A stretch of DNA of 64,000 bases. Origin: Branchiostoma floridae (taxonomy: Eukaryota > Chordata > Leptocardii > Amphioxiformes > Branchiostomatidae). A model generated the notes under the pieces. It was not told the DNA's origin and did not search any database. It worked only from the letters and a program-made list of their open reading frames with translations. Shown here piece after piece: positions 37,701-46,762 of the stretch. The stretch lies in assembly GCF_000003815.2 (NCBI RefSeq), contig NC_049983.1, forward strand, positions 2,110,310-2,174,309, written 5' to 3'. Position 1 is the stretch's first letter. Every line of letters begins with the position of its first letter. The position numbers and the translations under genes are program-made.

Positions 37701-40700
37701 GAATATGGATGAGAGTCATCTATTTAAGTTAAATCCGTCCTCGGCACAGACACAACTATGGTCCACCATTTCCTTTGCTGTCTGTCCAGTAGGGTCACTT
37801 CGTGGTGACACATCGATTTGGTTCTTCAAAGTACCGACTATTAAAGATTTCTAATTCTAATTGACCATAATGTTTATACAAGATCTTTTGAACAGACTGT
37901 TTTTACAAACTGGGCCGATATGTTTCAACTAACAGATCACAAACTCCTTGAATCTTCTTAACTCTTAGGTGGTACATAAAGGAGGAGTTGGGCGTAGCCG
38001 TCAAACCATATATGTGAATGAATTCGGTGCTTTCACTTGTAAATTAGTTAATCAGCAGAATAGTAGCGGCACTCGAGAGGAGGGGGAGTTTTTCACACTT
38101 TTTATTTTGACTAAACAGTAGAATAACTTTGCGCAAGCTTTGTATCGCTTACAACGCATATTTTGGAAAACAGTCCACAAATATTTAACCCATACATGAG
38201 CGACGTGGAATTAAAAAAAGACAGCCTTTGTCTTGACCGCGTACGAAGTCTGTGGTTTATGACAAGACAAGCATGTATGGAATACATACTTAAAATCTTT
38301 GAGAAGTGTTTGCATGCTGAATGCATATTTTGGAAACACGTGGAAACTTATCTGTTACATGTTGTAACTTTTTCACATATAATCACATTCTTAGCTAGGA
38401 CACCGGCTAATGTGACATTATGTGAAACACTTTCACATAAAATAACATTTTGATCTGTCATGTGAAAAAATGTGATTTTAACTTCACATAATTTCACATT
38501 CGCCTCCGTCCAGTTTGCGGAGTAAAACCGTTTCACATCCCTTCACATTTTGTCACATTTCACATTCACATTTTTTTGGTCACGTTTTTGGGTTGTGCGA
38601 TTTCACATAATCGATTCACATTTTTCGAAGGGTCAGATTAATTCACATAGAATAACATTTGACGATTCACATTTTGAAAATAAATCACATTTTGGGTTTC
38701 ACATTTTTCCAAAGGAAGTCACATTAAATCACATTTTCTTGGCATCGTGCACTAAATTCACATAATTTTCACATTTATGCACCTTGTAGTGAGGAGACTG
38801 GGAGTGCACAGTAAATACAGAAATGTTCGCGGTAATTTCATGTTCGGTGGCCACACCTCGAATATTTCTCCATTGCAGTAAGAAACGTATTGTGCATAGT
38901 GCTACCGCGAAAGGTCCTTTTCCCGCTACTGCAATATTAAATCCCCGCGAAATTAAATGCATTTACAGTAAATCTCGACATTTGTCTCACACTCGGTTGT
39001 TACTCTTGAGAACAGAGCGCCCCCGGGGGAGGTCCCGCCCCCGGAGGGGGTCCCGCCCCTGGAGGAGGTCCCGCTACCGCCGGGGGAGGTCCCGCCCCTG
39101 GAGGAGATCTGGCAGCCGACAGCTTTGATATATTCTCTGGTATGCCGTCAAGACCCAGGTACAAAAATTCTACCTTACTGTTGCTTGTTGTGCGAAATCA
39201 CTTGAGAGAGACTTTTTTCACCTGGCATGAAGTACAAGATCGATTTTTAATACAAAGAAATGTTATTTGAGAAGGCTACAATATGCAAATTATGGTACAA
39301 GTTATTTTAAAGTATACCCTAGTCGTTCATCTAAGTGATCTTCATTGTTGACATTTTAGCATGTTTGTCCTTAACTCAATGAATATCCATCCTATACTAC
39401 AGAGTCTTTATAGAGTAGACTACGTTCCAGAATATTGTTGTTACATGTGTCATAAACATGATTGTACAATCATTTATCAAATATTATCTCGTCAAAGATA
39501 GATACCTTCAAGCTTCGACCCTATCTGGAAACATTTACCAATTATTTAAAAAAAGCTTTCATTTGCTTTCCATTTGAAAACAAACGCTTTAGACTCCTAA
39601 ATAAAGAATGCTTATTATGTGAGTGCATCCAAAAATAATTTCAACATGTTGGCAGAACGTAGGTTATCATAGATTTCTTTTGCACAGCAAGGATGTCTCT
39701 TACCTGATTGCGTTAGCAGGTAAAAGACATTCTCGTTGTGCAAAAGACATCTACAATGACAGGTTTACCACATCCCCAATTTCTACTTGACATATCCATG
39801 GACATATACTTTGCTTTTTCCTTGCAGAGATCCCAAATATTTTCTTGATGAAGTTGAACACGGGAAACTACTCCAAAAGAAGATTTATAACAAAGAGCAA
39901 GGCATCAACGAGTAAGAGATGTTATCTTTGTGCAAACGAAATCTACAATATCTGGTGTAAGAGTAATTTTGATTTTTAAGGAAAATACATGCATGAGTTA
40001 GGTAACTGTGTTTTTGATATGGATTATATTTGTCTAAAATGATGATTGACTTGAATTTTGTCAAGAGAAGTAAAAGGAAGTTAAGGTCAATAGCTATACA
40101 AGACCAGACCGAATCTCCTGTGAAGTGTTTATAATGCTTTGCTTGACTTCATACATTGTTTTCTTTTCCATACTTTGGCGACAGCGATCCTGTTCCAACT
40201 CTTCCTAGGTGACTATGCTTTCACTACTTTTTTTTTCAATTGCGTGCCACATTCCGTCGTGATAATTATTTTTTTTAAATATGTGTAGACACTTTTGCCT
40301 TGGTACATTAGTCCACATCTTATTTTAAGAATAAAAGATTGATTAATGTCAAATGCTATTCACGTACGTATGATGCCAGTTATTACGTTAAGGCTAATGC
40401 TACACATGTATAAACTTGACACTGATTCTTAAGATCTGGACTGACACTGGGGATTAGAAAAATCTTATTACTTTATGTTTTAAATTATGTTAACTTTTGA
40501 AACTTCAGTAACTTTATATATCGACTGTGATCACTTATATTATTCCTTTTATGTTTCTCTTCTTGCTTTATAAAGTACCATTGATTCTTTTGTACTACTT
40601 TTATTTTATTTTTAGTCTACTTTCCGAAAGTAGTATTTTATTTTTGTATTACTTTTGTTTTATTTCAGTCAAGGTTTCAGTCTGGATCCGTGGTATTTTG

Positions 40701-42037
40701 CTGGTTTTCTTTGTACCTTTTGTTTGGTTGATGCTGGCTGAATAGAAAATAATTCTTAAAAATGGCTGTCTAATTCCTAATGTCTCCCCATATCTTAAGT
40801 TAAAAGACAACTCATTATATAGATTGAATCCAGTGCAGACGAAGCAGTAAATGTTTGAGTGTGTTGCGCTTATAGTAAAGAAGGTTTCATCCTGCTGTTT
40901 GTTCCTGAGTGTTTATATAATAATCTTTAATGACACGACAAAAGTACAGCAACTTTCGTAAGGTCTACATGTCTACCATTGTACTTATAGTACTTATGTA
41001 CTTCAGTGTGGACGTAGGTGCCATCAAGCGTGCCGGCGAGCGCGGTCTGGGCCAACCTGCGACGCCCCTAGAAATTGAAGCTGGCGGCAAGAAGATCATT
41101 CACGCTCAGTATGACACACCCCTGGGCTTGTACTCCGCGGAAGTCGCTCATGACACGCTGGAGGGGCAGCTTGCCGAACTGATTGGTGCCGATGGAACAG
41201 GGCGGTAAGCCGCATGCAAGGGGCAGACATTCTATGTGAACGGGCACATCGTCATAATTGGATTGTTGGCATCGTAGTGCCTAATAGGCCTTCTCACACT
41301 AGTTACGAACTGTAATATGTCAAAGTTGAAGGCCCCCACAAAATCAACATTCCGCATTTAATCTGCTAAACAACAGTGCTTCGATTGAGTGACAGGATTG
41401 AGGAACTGTTGGTATGACATTTATTCAGAAAGAAGCGTTCTATTTTCTGTGAGATTTGTGTTTCGTACGCCACTTCTGAAGAGAGTTCGTCTCTAAATCA
41501 GTCAGTCAGTCAGTCATAGCCATTACAGCACCGTTGGGGTTATACCGGCCCTTACAGGGTGGCACACTGGTTTTTGTCTCTAAAATGAACATGTTAAATT
41601 CATACCAAGGTGGTTTGATATCTAAATCTAAGCTTCAAAGAGCAAAGTTGGCTGAGGACATGGTTGCCGTCATCTATACATCAGACACTTTTGGTTGTTT
41701 ATTGAACAGCTTCTAAATTAAACATGGTTTATGACGTTGCAATCAATTTTGATTGTTATATTGGATGTGTACATGTGTCATCAACAGCGAGCCGGGCGCG
41801 GGCGACACGCCATTAGTTGATGCGCTTGTCAATTTTACTGGACATTTGTGTCGTCATCTGCTTCCCAACAGCGATGCAGGTGCCCTGTACCAGATGATCC
41901 AGGAGGAGGCGGCGCGGAAAGCCCGCATGCAGCCCCGTGTGGCGCCCCCGCCCCCGCCCGAGGAGCCCAGCGGTCCCGGCGTCTACCAGGCCCAGTCAAG
42001 GTCCTTCCGCATACTGCAGAAGATGACTGAGAATTAA
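23665..42037 (+). CDS. ALP/Enigma-family PDZ + Zasp-motif protein (PDLIM/LDB3-like), 8 coding exons
   Basis: Spliced exons 23665-23769, 27673-27824, 29554-29629, 39016-39158, 39828-39911, 40185-40208, 41007-41204 and 41788-42037 have consistent phases and sum to 1032 bases (343 residues plus stop). Residues 1-85 form a PDZ domain with the PWGF loop ([20 protein letters not shown] at the start) and [10 protein letters not shown]. Residues 87-111 are proline-rich, 112-145 are GGGPAP repeats, and 224-250 form the Zasp motif ([16 protein letters not shown]). The C-terminus has [12 protein letters not shown]. Known family members sit at Z-discs and stress fibres, binding alpha-actinin through PDZ and ZM; that role is inferred here. 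There is no LIM domain: the frame stops after TEN, so this is a short-isoform type, or LIM exons lie further downstream. The ATG is chosen by position relative to family members. Confidence 0.85.
24285..24563 (-). mobile_element. tRNA-derived SINE
   Basis: On the minus strand the element opens with a tRNA-like head: GCGTGGCGTAATCGACAGCG (box A-like) and GTCCCGGGTTAGAATTCTG (box B-like). A body with GATCGTGTGCTCTTGAG and GTCCCTCAGATAAGACG follows. The same body occurs at 52860-53045 (+), and shorter pieces near 46350 and 63050. Confidence 0.65.
25074..26127. mobile_element. ~1.05-kb foldback element containing a GT microsatellite
   Basis: About 130 bases at 25074-25205 (GGAAAACCCTGGGCCC, GGTAGGCATGGGGGTTT) are inverted at about 25985-26127 (AAACCCCATGCATAACC, GGGCCCAGGGTTTTCC). 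The older duplicate of this intron (18.7-19.1 kb) lacks it: the offset between matching blocks jumps by about 1.0 kb across this interval, as expected for an insertion after the duplication. Confidence 0.6.
25643..25762. repeat. (GT)n microsatellite
   Basis: About 120 bases of nearly pure GT dinucleotide with a few interruptions. It creates spurious VCVCVC and THTHTH frames on the two strands. Confidence 0.95.
27359..27602. mobile_element. MITE with ~50-bp terminal inverted repeats, just before PDZ exon 2
   Basis: CTTGAAATAGTTGAACTGT and CCAAAATTGGACTCACCCAA at the left are inverted at the right (TTGGGTGAGTCCAATTTTG, CAGTTCAACTATTTCAAG). It ends only 70 bases before the acceptor of the PDZ exon at 27673. 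Confidence 0.75.
27673..27824 (+). CDS. PDZ gene exon 2
   Basis: Acceptor TTTTTTGCCCATAG and donor TCAG|GTACAT; 50 codons plus 2 bases. It completes the PDZ domain: [20 protein letters not shown] (helix alpha-B) and LELILVR (last strand). Confidence 0.9.
27825..28481. other. Intron sequence, no gene
   Basis: Non-coding. A repeat-like block at 27850-28035 (CCAGTTAATTGCACAA, TTAACTGGCAAATAGG) contains partly self-complementary phrases. Confidence 0.5.
28482..28699. mobile_element. Palindromic MITE
   Basis: CCAACAGTGACTGTATTT and GGTAGAGAACGTA on the left are mirrored by TACGTTCTCTACC and AAATACAGTCATGGTTGG on the right. Inside, CGATGTCTGACAGCA mirrors TGCTGTCAGACATCG and CTAGTCTCG mirrors CGAGACTAG. 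Nearly the whole 218 bases can fold on itself. Confidence 0.75.
28943..29416. mobile_element. Long-TIR element interrupted by assembly gap
   Basis: The left end (CAGTCTTCGGAACGGGGCTG, G-run, CGCGATTTTCAA, CTATGTTCTCTTGTG) is inverted at 29336-29416 (CACAAGAGAACATAGG, GAAAATCGCG, C-run, CCGAAGACTG). The inverted arms are about 80-100 bases. Confidence 0.7.
29236..29335. other. Assembly gap (100 N)
   Basis: 100 N inside the palindromic element at 28943-29416; true length unknown. Confidence 0.95.
29554..29629 (+). CDS. PDZ gene exon 3
   Basis: Acceptor TTTTTTTTCAG and donor GCG|GTAAGG. It encodes [16 protein letters not shown], a proline-rich linker like that following the PDZ in PDLIM proteins. 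Confidence 0.8.
30128..30770. repeat. ATGTGAAA-rich repeat block, copy 1
   Basis: Dozens of TTATGTGAAA/TCACAT words cover this stretch. It starts with ACAAGGTGCATAAATGTGAA, the reverse complement of the end of the block at 38355-38795, so the two are inverted copies of one family. Confidence 0.65.
31035..31465 (+). repeat. Dispersed repeat, copy 2 (partner at 10655-10862)
   Basis: It shares GGGGGCGTTTTATGAGCGCAG, GGCTCGGCTTGAGTGCCAG and CCTCTTTGTTGCAGCCA with the first copy, plus an insertion of about 80 bases after ACTGTGTACTA. A short GGCGA/CGAAGG-rich stretch precedes it (31075-31160). Confidence 0.65.
31905..36275. repeat. Satellite array, ~20 units of ~221 bp with higher-order structure
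   Basis: The phrase GGATTCTGGTCTA recurs about every 221 bases near 31960, 32148, 32362, 32603, 32827, 33050, 33271, 33492 and onward to 36166. Each unit also carries ATGGATGGATTCTTGTTGTT and GGGTAACTTGTACAGCTTT. Units fall into three types by one diagnostic segment: AAAACACTGAAAAGACCTG (A), TAGAACATTGACAAGTCCTG (B) and TAGAGCATTGAAAAGTCCTG (C). They occur mostly in the order B-A-C, a repeat of about 665 bp. The period is not a multiple of three and frames break between units, so it is not coding. It lies in the intron between PDZ exons 3 and 4. Confidence 0.9.
36284..36436. mobile_element. Hairpin MITE at the edge of the satellite array
   Basis: TTTTTTTAGTCG, GCGAGCTTTCTATTTTGT on the left mirror ACAAAATAGAAAGCCCG and GCGACTAAAAA on the right. 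Confidence 0.65.
36500..37430. other. Intron sequence, no gene
   Basis: No splice-supported exon or recognisable domain. The minus-strand frame at 36604-36876 has no known motif. Confidence 0.5.
37433..37624. mobile_element. TIR element with perfect 9-bp target-site duplication
   Basis: Ends TAGCCTGAGTATCATCC (from 37442) and GGATGATACTCAGGCTA (to 37615) form inverted repeats of about 33 bases extending to the gap. Identical CTGTTTGTT flanks lie at 37433-37441 and 37616-37624. A 9-base duplication fits Mutator-like DNA transposons; the superfamily is inference. The inside is a 100-N gap. Confidence 0.8.
37475..37574. other. Assembly gap (100 N)
   Basis: 100 N between the inverted ends of the transposon at 37442-37615. 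Confidence 0.95.
38355..38795. repeat. TTCACAT-rich repeat block, copy 2 (inverted relative to 30128-30770)
   Basis: Dense TTCACAT/AATCACATT words, closing with TTCACATTTATGCACCTTGT, the inverse of the opening of copy 1. Confidence 0.65.
38808..38971 (-). mobile_element. MITE of the TACTGTAAATGCATT family, copy 1
   Basis: On the minus strand it reads TACTGTAAATGCATTTAA, GGTAGCGGGAAAAGGAC, CGCGGTAGCAC. The same order occurs at 47874-48080 on the plus strand. It ends 44 bases before the acceptor of PDZ exon 4. Confidence 0.7.
39016..39158 (+). CDS. PDZ gene exon 4 (GGGPAP minisatellite)
   Basis: Acceptor GAGAACAG and donor CCCAG|GTACAA. It holds about four copies of an 18-base unit encoding GGGPAP, then [16 protein letters not shown]. 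The phase (0 in, 2 out) fits both neighbours. Coding minisatellites of this type often vary in copy number. Confidence 0.7.
39828..39911 (+). CDS. PDZ gene exon 5
   Basis: Acceptor TTTTTCCTTGCAG and donor GA|GTAAGA. It encodes [18 protein letters not shown] and NKEQGIN. If the intron is retained the frame ends at once (TAA at 39913-39915). Confidence 0.75.
40185..40208 (+). CDS. PDZ gene exon 6, 24-base microexon
   Basis: It is bounded by GGCGACAG and AG|GTGACT and adds DDPVPTLP in frame. Because it is 24 bases, inclusion or skipping keeps the frame; when skipped, the junction residue becomes D instead of S. It is a cassette microexon candidate. Confidence 0.5.
   Translation, partial: RSCSNSS
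41007..41204 (+). CDS. PDZ gene exon 7 (Zasp motif)
   Basis: The acceptor TACTTCAG is weak but is the only one giving a compatible phase; the donor is CG|GTAAGC. It encodes the ZM motif [16 protein letters not shown] and [10 protein letters not shown]. Its GC content is higher than that of the flanking introns, as expected of coding sequence. Confidence 0.8.
41788..42037 (+). CDS. PDZ gene exon 8, terminal, two in-frame acceptors
   Basis: The upstream acceptor TCATCAACAG (exon from 41788) and the stronger pyrimidine-rich CTGCTTCCCAACAG (exon from 41872) are 84 bases apart and have the same phase. Either joins exon 7 in frame. The shared part encodes [13 protein letters not shown], a polyproline run and [14 protein letters not shown], then TAA. 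The short form gives 315 residues in all. Confidence 0.75.
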
Positions 42038-42059
42038 GCAGGTAGAGGATCTAAACCAA

Positions 42060-42827
42060 TTAACCTTTCCAGACTGGCCTTTGTTTGGCATTCCATGTCC
42101 AGGGGTGGGGTGGGGAGTGGCTCATTCGGCCCCCCTTCCAGGGGATGATATGCTCATAACGTTTTATAATTACTAAATTTCCATATCATTATAATGTAAA
42201 ATGACTTAATTATGACGTCATTAATTGATTTTTTTTGCTAAAACGGAGAATTCCCATAATACCTGAATATTTCGTACAAAAAGTTAACAGTAATGTTTTC
42301 TTATCAATATATAAGTGTTATAAGACTACTGTTGTCTGTCAAAAGCCGACGCAACGACGTCAAAATGACGTCAAAAAATGACATTATCTGTATTTTAGGT
42401 ATCCGCCATCTTGTTGTATCAACCTTAAATGTCTTAAGATACATTTTTTCACACATAAGCTAAAACCCCATGAATGAAAACAAACAAGGACATATTGATT
42501 TGCCTCTGTCAGTCAGTAAGTTGCGTATACCAAATGCAGTAGGCCTGAGTACGTAATGTCCCATCTCTACTAGGACGGTGCTCTCGCCGCGCTCTTCCTG
42601 CGACCTAAATTTGACAGATCACTCAACGGAATGTATAGAAAAGAAACTAATTTCTTTACGATTTGTGCGTTTTGTTGTCTTCTTGTGGACACTTTTACAT
42701 TTTGTGTAAAAATACCTAGTATGAAAATGAATATTACACATATCCCATGTAGGTCGCAGTCAGAGCGTAGCGCGAGCGCCGTCTTGTGAAAAGGGGGCCT
42801 AAGTATTTATCACATTCCACTTTTCTC
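42060..42827. other. 3' flank of the PDZ gene, no gene
   Basis: It contains TGACGTCA-bearing repeat sequence (42205-42420) resembling segments near 20090-20400, 43400-43590 and 55200-55440 (phrases such as AATGACGTCA and CCGCCAT near by). Confidence 0.5.
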
Positions 42828-44860
42828 GGACAGGACGTGTCTAACAGACTGCAGAAACGTCTGATTATACCGCTGATGATCTTCAAGGAAGTGAACCAGC
42901 AACACCGTGTGACAGCTGTAAATCCTCTTGTGACTGTCATGACAGAGATCTTACAAGTATTCCTCAAGATTACCCCACAATCATCGTTAGTCTTAACTTA
43001 GAGGGTAATGCTATAACTGTATCCTTGAATCATTTTGACTTCTCTTGGTACACACACAATAACACAGACCGAGTTACGTAAAAATAATATAGCCAACATT
43101 TAGAATGGTACTTTCTAAATTCTGCTTGACGAAAAACTAAAATGTAAAGAACCCAGCAGGTATTTTTTTGGGTAACGAAAGGTTAAATATATTAGCCCTG
43201 AAGATCTAATCTGTGAAGAAGCTAAAGTCGAGAGGTTTGAAGTGCTATGCGTAAATGTTGTTAACCCTACCTAGGCCAGGCGTTTTGCATTTATGGGGCC
43301 GAGATGGTGCCCTTATTTGTAATTTCAAAATGACTTGGTGTACAACAACCAAATATTGAAGGGGAAGATGTACATCGCCTTCTTTCCCGTAATTTCAACA
43401 ATGTACTGACGTCACATTCATATATCTTATTGGCTAAATCCGTGTAAAAAGGGAATTACCATTATACGCAAAGGTATTAACGAATATTAGCAATAAAGTC
43501 TGCCAATATTTCTGTTGCCACGGACAAACGCATTAACGTCATTCTAACATTAAAATGACGTCATATGTCCGCCATATTGGATTGGGTATCTTGAATTTTG
43601 TACATACGTATTTTGTACATATAATCCCAAATCCACTGAAAAATGGCTAAAAAACTTTCAAATCGGTAGCGAAGAAATGAAAGAGAAAATAACCTGATTA
43701 TACTTTTGCGTATAATAATATCTACCAAGTTGAATTTTGACCAATATCGTCATCAAATTAGCATCGACAATACATATGAAAGCATGAATGTAACATAAAA
43801 TTATATGGAGTTGCTTTGACATTTGAAAATAAGTGTGGTTCAGCAATAAAACATGGAAAATATATCGTTTTCATTGGTTCCAGCTAAATTTTAGGAAAAC
43901 TCACTACGTTCGGTAGCCCTAGAACATGTCGTTCGGCAGTTATACGACGTCAAAGTTCACGAGAACACCTTTAGCCCCCACCCAATCCAAAGGGGAGGAT
44001 CTCAAAAGTTTGCTTTAAAAGCTACACATTTTGCTGGTTTCCATTTTACCCTAGTCAGACTCAACACATATTTCTCTTTATGTCTTCCACAACGTTGTGC
44101 AAATATTTTTAAAATGATGATATGTTAGATGTTTACGGGCAAAGTCACGAATTAAACTGTTCTGTGGTTGGAGATGCAGCACAATCTAGTGCTGTATTTT
44201 GGGTTAAACGTATGGAAATATAACAGCTGATTCTATAATCAAGATGAAGTAGTACCGGTTGGTTCCTTATCGGAAACGGACGAAAATGTGCATGGAAATT
44301 ACAATAAAGATTTGACAGCAGCCTCTGCGTTTCACAAAAACGTGTATGAAAAGAAAGATGAAGTTGTACTAGCTGAATTCCCCTTTGGGCTTCATGTATA
44401 CGTGTATGAAAGTGATTAGGAAGTAATGTTTATTCATCCTGTAACCGTGAGTGAAATGATGTAAAGTGCAGTCGAAGCTGCATCGAAGCTGCATCGGGAG
44501 ACCAACTCAGTGTGCAAGAAAAAGTTGATCCTTTTAGTCTTTGAATGTGCAACTCTGAGAAAAAAAATGATGAAAGAATAGTATCTGGCAATGCGAAATC
44601 CAAGCAAGATATTGATGTGTGGGAAAATGGTGATGCAGATGCAAAAACAGGTAATTTTGCAACAATACAGTACATAAATGTAAAGATGGGGACAAGGTCG
44701 TATCTCCCAATTCAGTAGGCGTACAGATGATTGGTGTGCTTGACAACGACAATAAAGAAATGGTATCTGAAGATATTGAAGATGGTATGGACAGACTTAA
44801 GTCTGATGATGTGGACGAGGAAGCAAAAGCAACTTCATATAAAGTCATAAATTAGAGTGA
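42828..44860 (+). pseudogene. Decayed, internally deleted paralogue of the LRR-Ig receptor at 58239-60389
   Basis: Segments match the minus-strand receptor gene in order. 42836-43060 matches the signal peptide, LRRNT and first two repeats (CTGATGATCTTCAAGGAA; the ATG is now GTG). 43137-43256 matches the end of the LRR C-cap and the start of the Ig domain (AAATGTAAAGAACCCAGCAGG, CCTGAAGATCTAATCTGTGA). 44160-44230 matches the juxtamembrane AQSS region. 44240-44460 matches tyrosine-repeat tail (KNVYEKKDEVVLAE, YVYESD, IHPVTVSE). 44690-44856 matches the acidic tail end. LRRs 3-15 are missing as one block (about 1 kb) and most of the Ig/TM region is replaced by unrelated sequence. Stops and frameshifts are many. 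The upstream splice-acceptor-like sequence is retained, so it arose by DNA duplication rather than retroposition. Confidence 0.8.
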
Positions 44861-44899
44861 GGGACAGGCCTTTTCTGCTGTTCAGCCAATGTATAAGTA

Positions 44900-46700
44900 T
44901 GAGAAAGCAGATCCAAGATGCTTTTCAGTTAATCCATGTAGAGGACAAAGGCAAATTAGCTAACTTTGCTAACCTGTGTAGGTCCTGTGGAAGGTCTACA
45001 AAATGACTATCCAGAACGAACATGTACGGAAATGTGACTTCAAATTCCACCTGTTTTCTAAAAGAGATCTTTGATCAGAGTTAAACTTCTAGCACTTAGT
45101 TGGCTTTATCATGAAATGAGCTATACAGCGCGAGTGATTCACGTTGCACTTAACAAAGACGGAATGTCGAAACTTTGGTCGTTTTTTGTGTTGAAAATGA
45201 TAGTTGAACTCTCCTAGAATATACTGAACTTACATACAAATGTCGAAACAAAATTGAAAGTTCAACATCAAGGTAGGATTATGTGGGGTTGCCAAAACAC
45301 TACATACTCTGACGCTTTGCAAACATGGCTCTGCAAATACTCCCTCATCGCAGACACGATCTCTGCTTGTCAATGAACTTCGCAAAGAAAGCACATCAGT
45401 CGCCACGCTTCTGGCTGCCTCCGACTCGACGTCATGTTAGACTACAGATGAACTCGCTTCAGAATTGTGAAGCCAGGGGTACTATACGATATACAATAAG
45501 TGTTGAATTTACACTAGCTACGGTCCTTGTCGGCACACAAAACTGAACAGTTATTGGCACTGGACACTGCTTTGTACAACTTCTTCTGATGATATTGAGT
45601 TGTGTACAATATAGCTGTTAACTAGGTTGAACGGTACATATTTTGCTAGATAATACCTTCGTGGACATTATGATAATAATATTTGCACACGATAAAAAAA
45701 GTTTTAAAAGTTCCATATACACTCTTTGATGAAAGATTGTAAAAAAAAGTTACAATGTAGGCGTCGAGAATCTATCAGTAAGAACACTTTAGTCTCAAAT
45801 CGATGTATGTAATGTATGTATGTTAATAATACTAATGTATGTAGAACACGGTGACCAGCATGATGAGTATTTCTAATGGAATGCACATTATACAGAATTG
45901 GGTTTTCTGTGTTTTGGGTAACGTTTGCCTTTTTCTGAGGTACCACTAGATGCTTACTTCTTATGCCAAAATAAATTTATTAATAAACGCTGTATTAATA
46001 TTCTGTGTTTATTTCATCGACTACAGAGGCTATATAACACAGACATGTTTGTGCCGATTCGTCATCCAGGGAATTTAATAATAGAAGTAAAATCACAAGG
46101 AACACAGGCAAGACAGCAAAGGCCAATGTCACAAAGGGGCCCGGACGGGAAGATTTGGGGAACGAAAAGTACGATATGGACGACAACAAAAGCGGATAAA
46201 TATTCAACAGAATGTCTTGTGCGTATCTATTTATATGAATCTTTCGTTTCCGCCAACAGCCCGGTCGGGCCCCGGATAGGAAATGTGACGTAGGCCTAAC
46301 TCTGCTAACCTTTATGGGCCCCCTGACGTGAAACATATGTAATTCTTTCATGTCATCGATCTTGTGCCATTGGGAAATATGACGGCACTTTACACGATAT
46401 CCCGCACTTTACTCAGGGGGATATGATTACATAGCTTTAACAAGGAGCTTCCACTAGTCATCTTTACGAAGTGAGATGGATACACAGAATACGTATATAA
46501 CACTGCGTGACATCCGATCTTCATCCATTATGGCATGTTGTGTGTTTTTTTATCATAGTATTCATTTCGCATGCTTTACGACTAGTTTTAGCACACCTCA
46601 AATTTAGCGCAGTCTTCTTTATATACTATTGGTCGTATTATGGGAATAGGCGTCTTTACCCATTCTAACACTGAATGATATTTTACCGAAATACAAACAC
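44900..46700. other. No recognisable gene
   Basis: Non-coding sequence between the pseudogene and PGAP4. The frames at 45325-45546 (+) and 45995-46351 (-, one hydrophobic stretch) have no recognisable domain or convincing splice sites. A SINE-body fragment lies near 46350-46440. Confidence 0.5.
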
Positions 46701-46762
46701 TTTTTGTTGACAAGAGATAAAAAGCAAACGATACATTTCTGGACAGCAAATGGACATCATTA

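Noticed and set aside
38823..39128. Arginine-rich plus-strand frame overlapping PDZ exon 4
   Set aside because: It is the wrong frame through the GGGPAP minisatellite; the phase-compatible frame continues the PDZ gene.
45995..46351. 118-codon minus-strand frame with a hydrophobic stretch (PFVTLAFAVLPVFLVILL)
   Set aside because: Both strands are open here, there is no recognised family and no supported splice sites; too weak to list as a gene.
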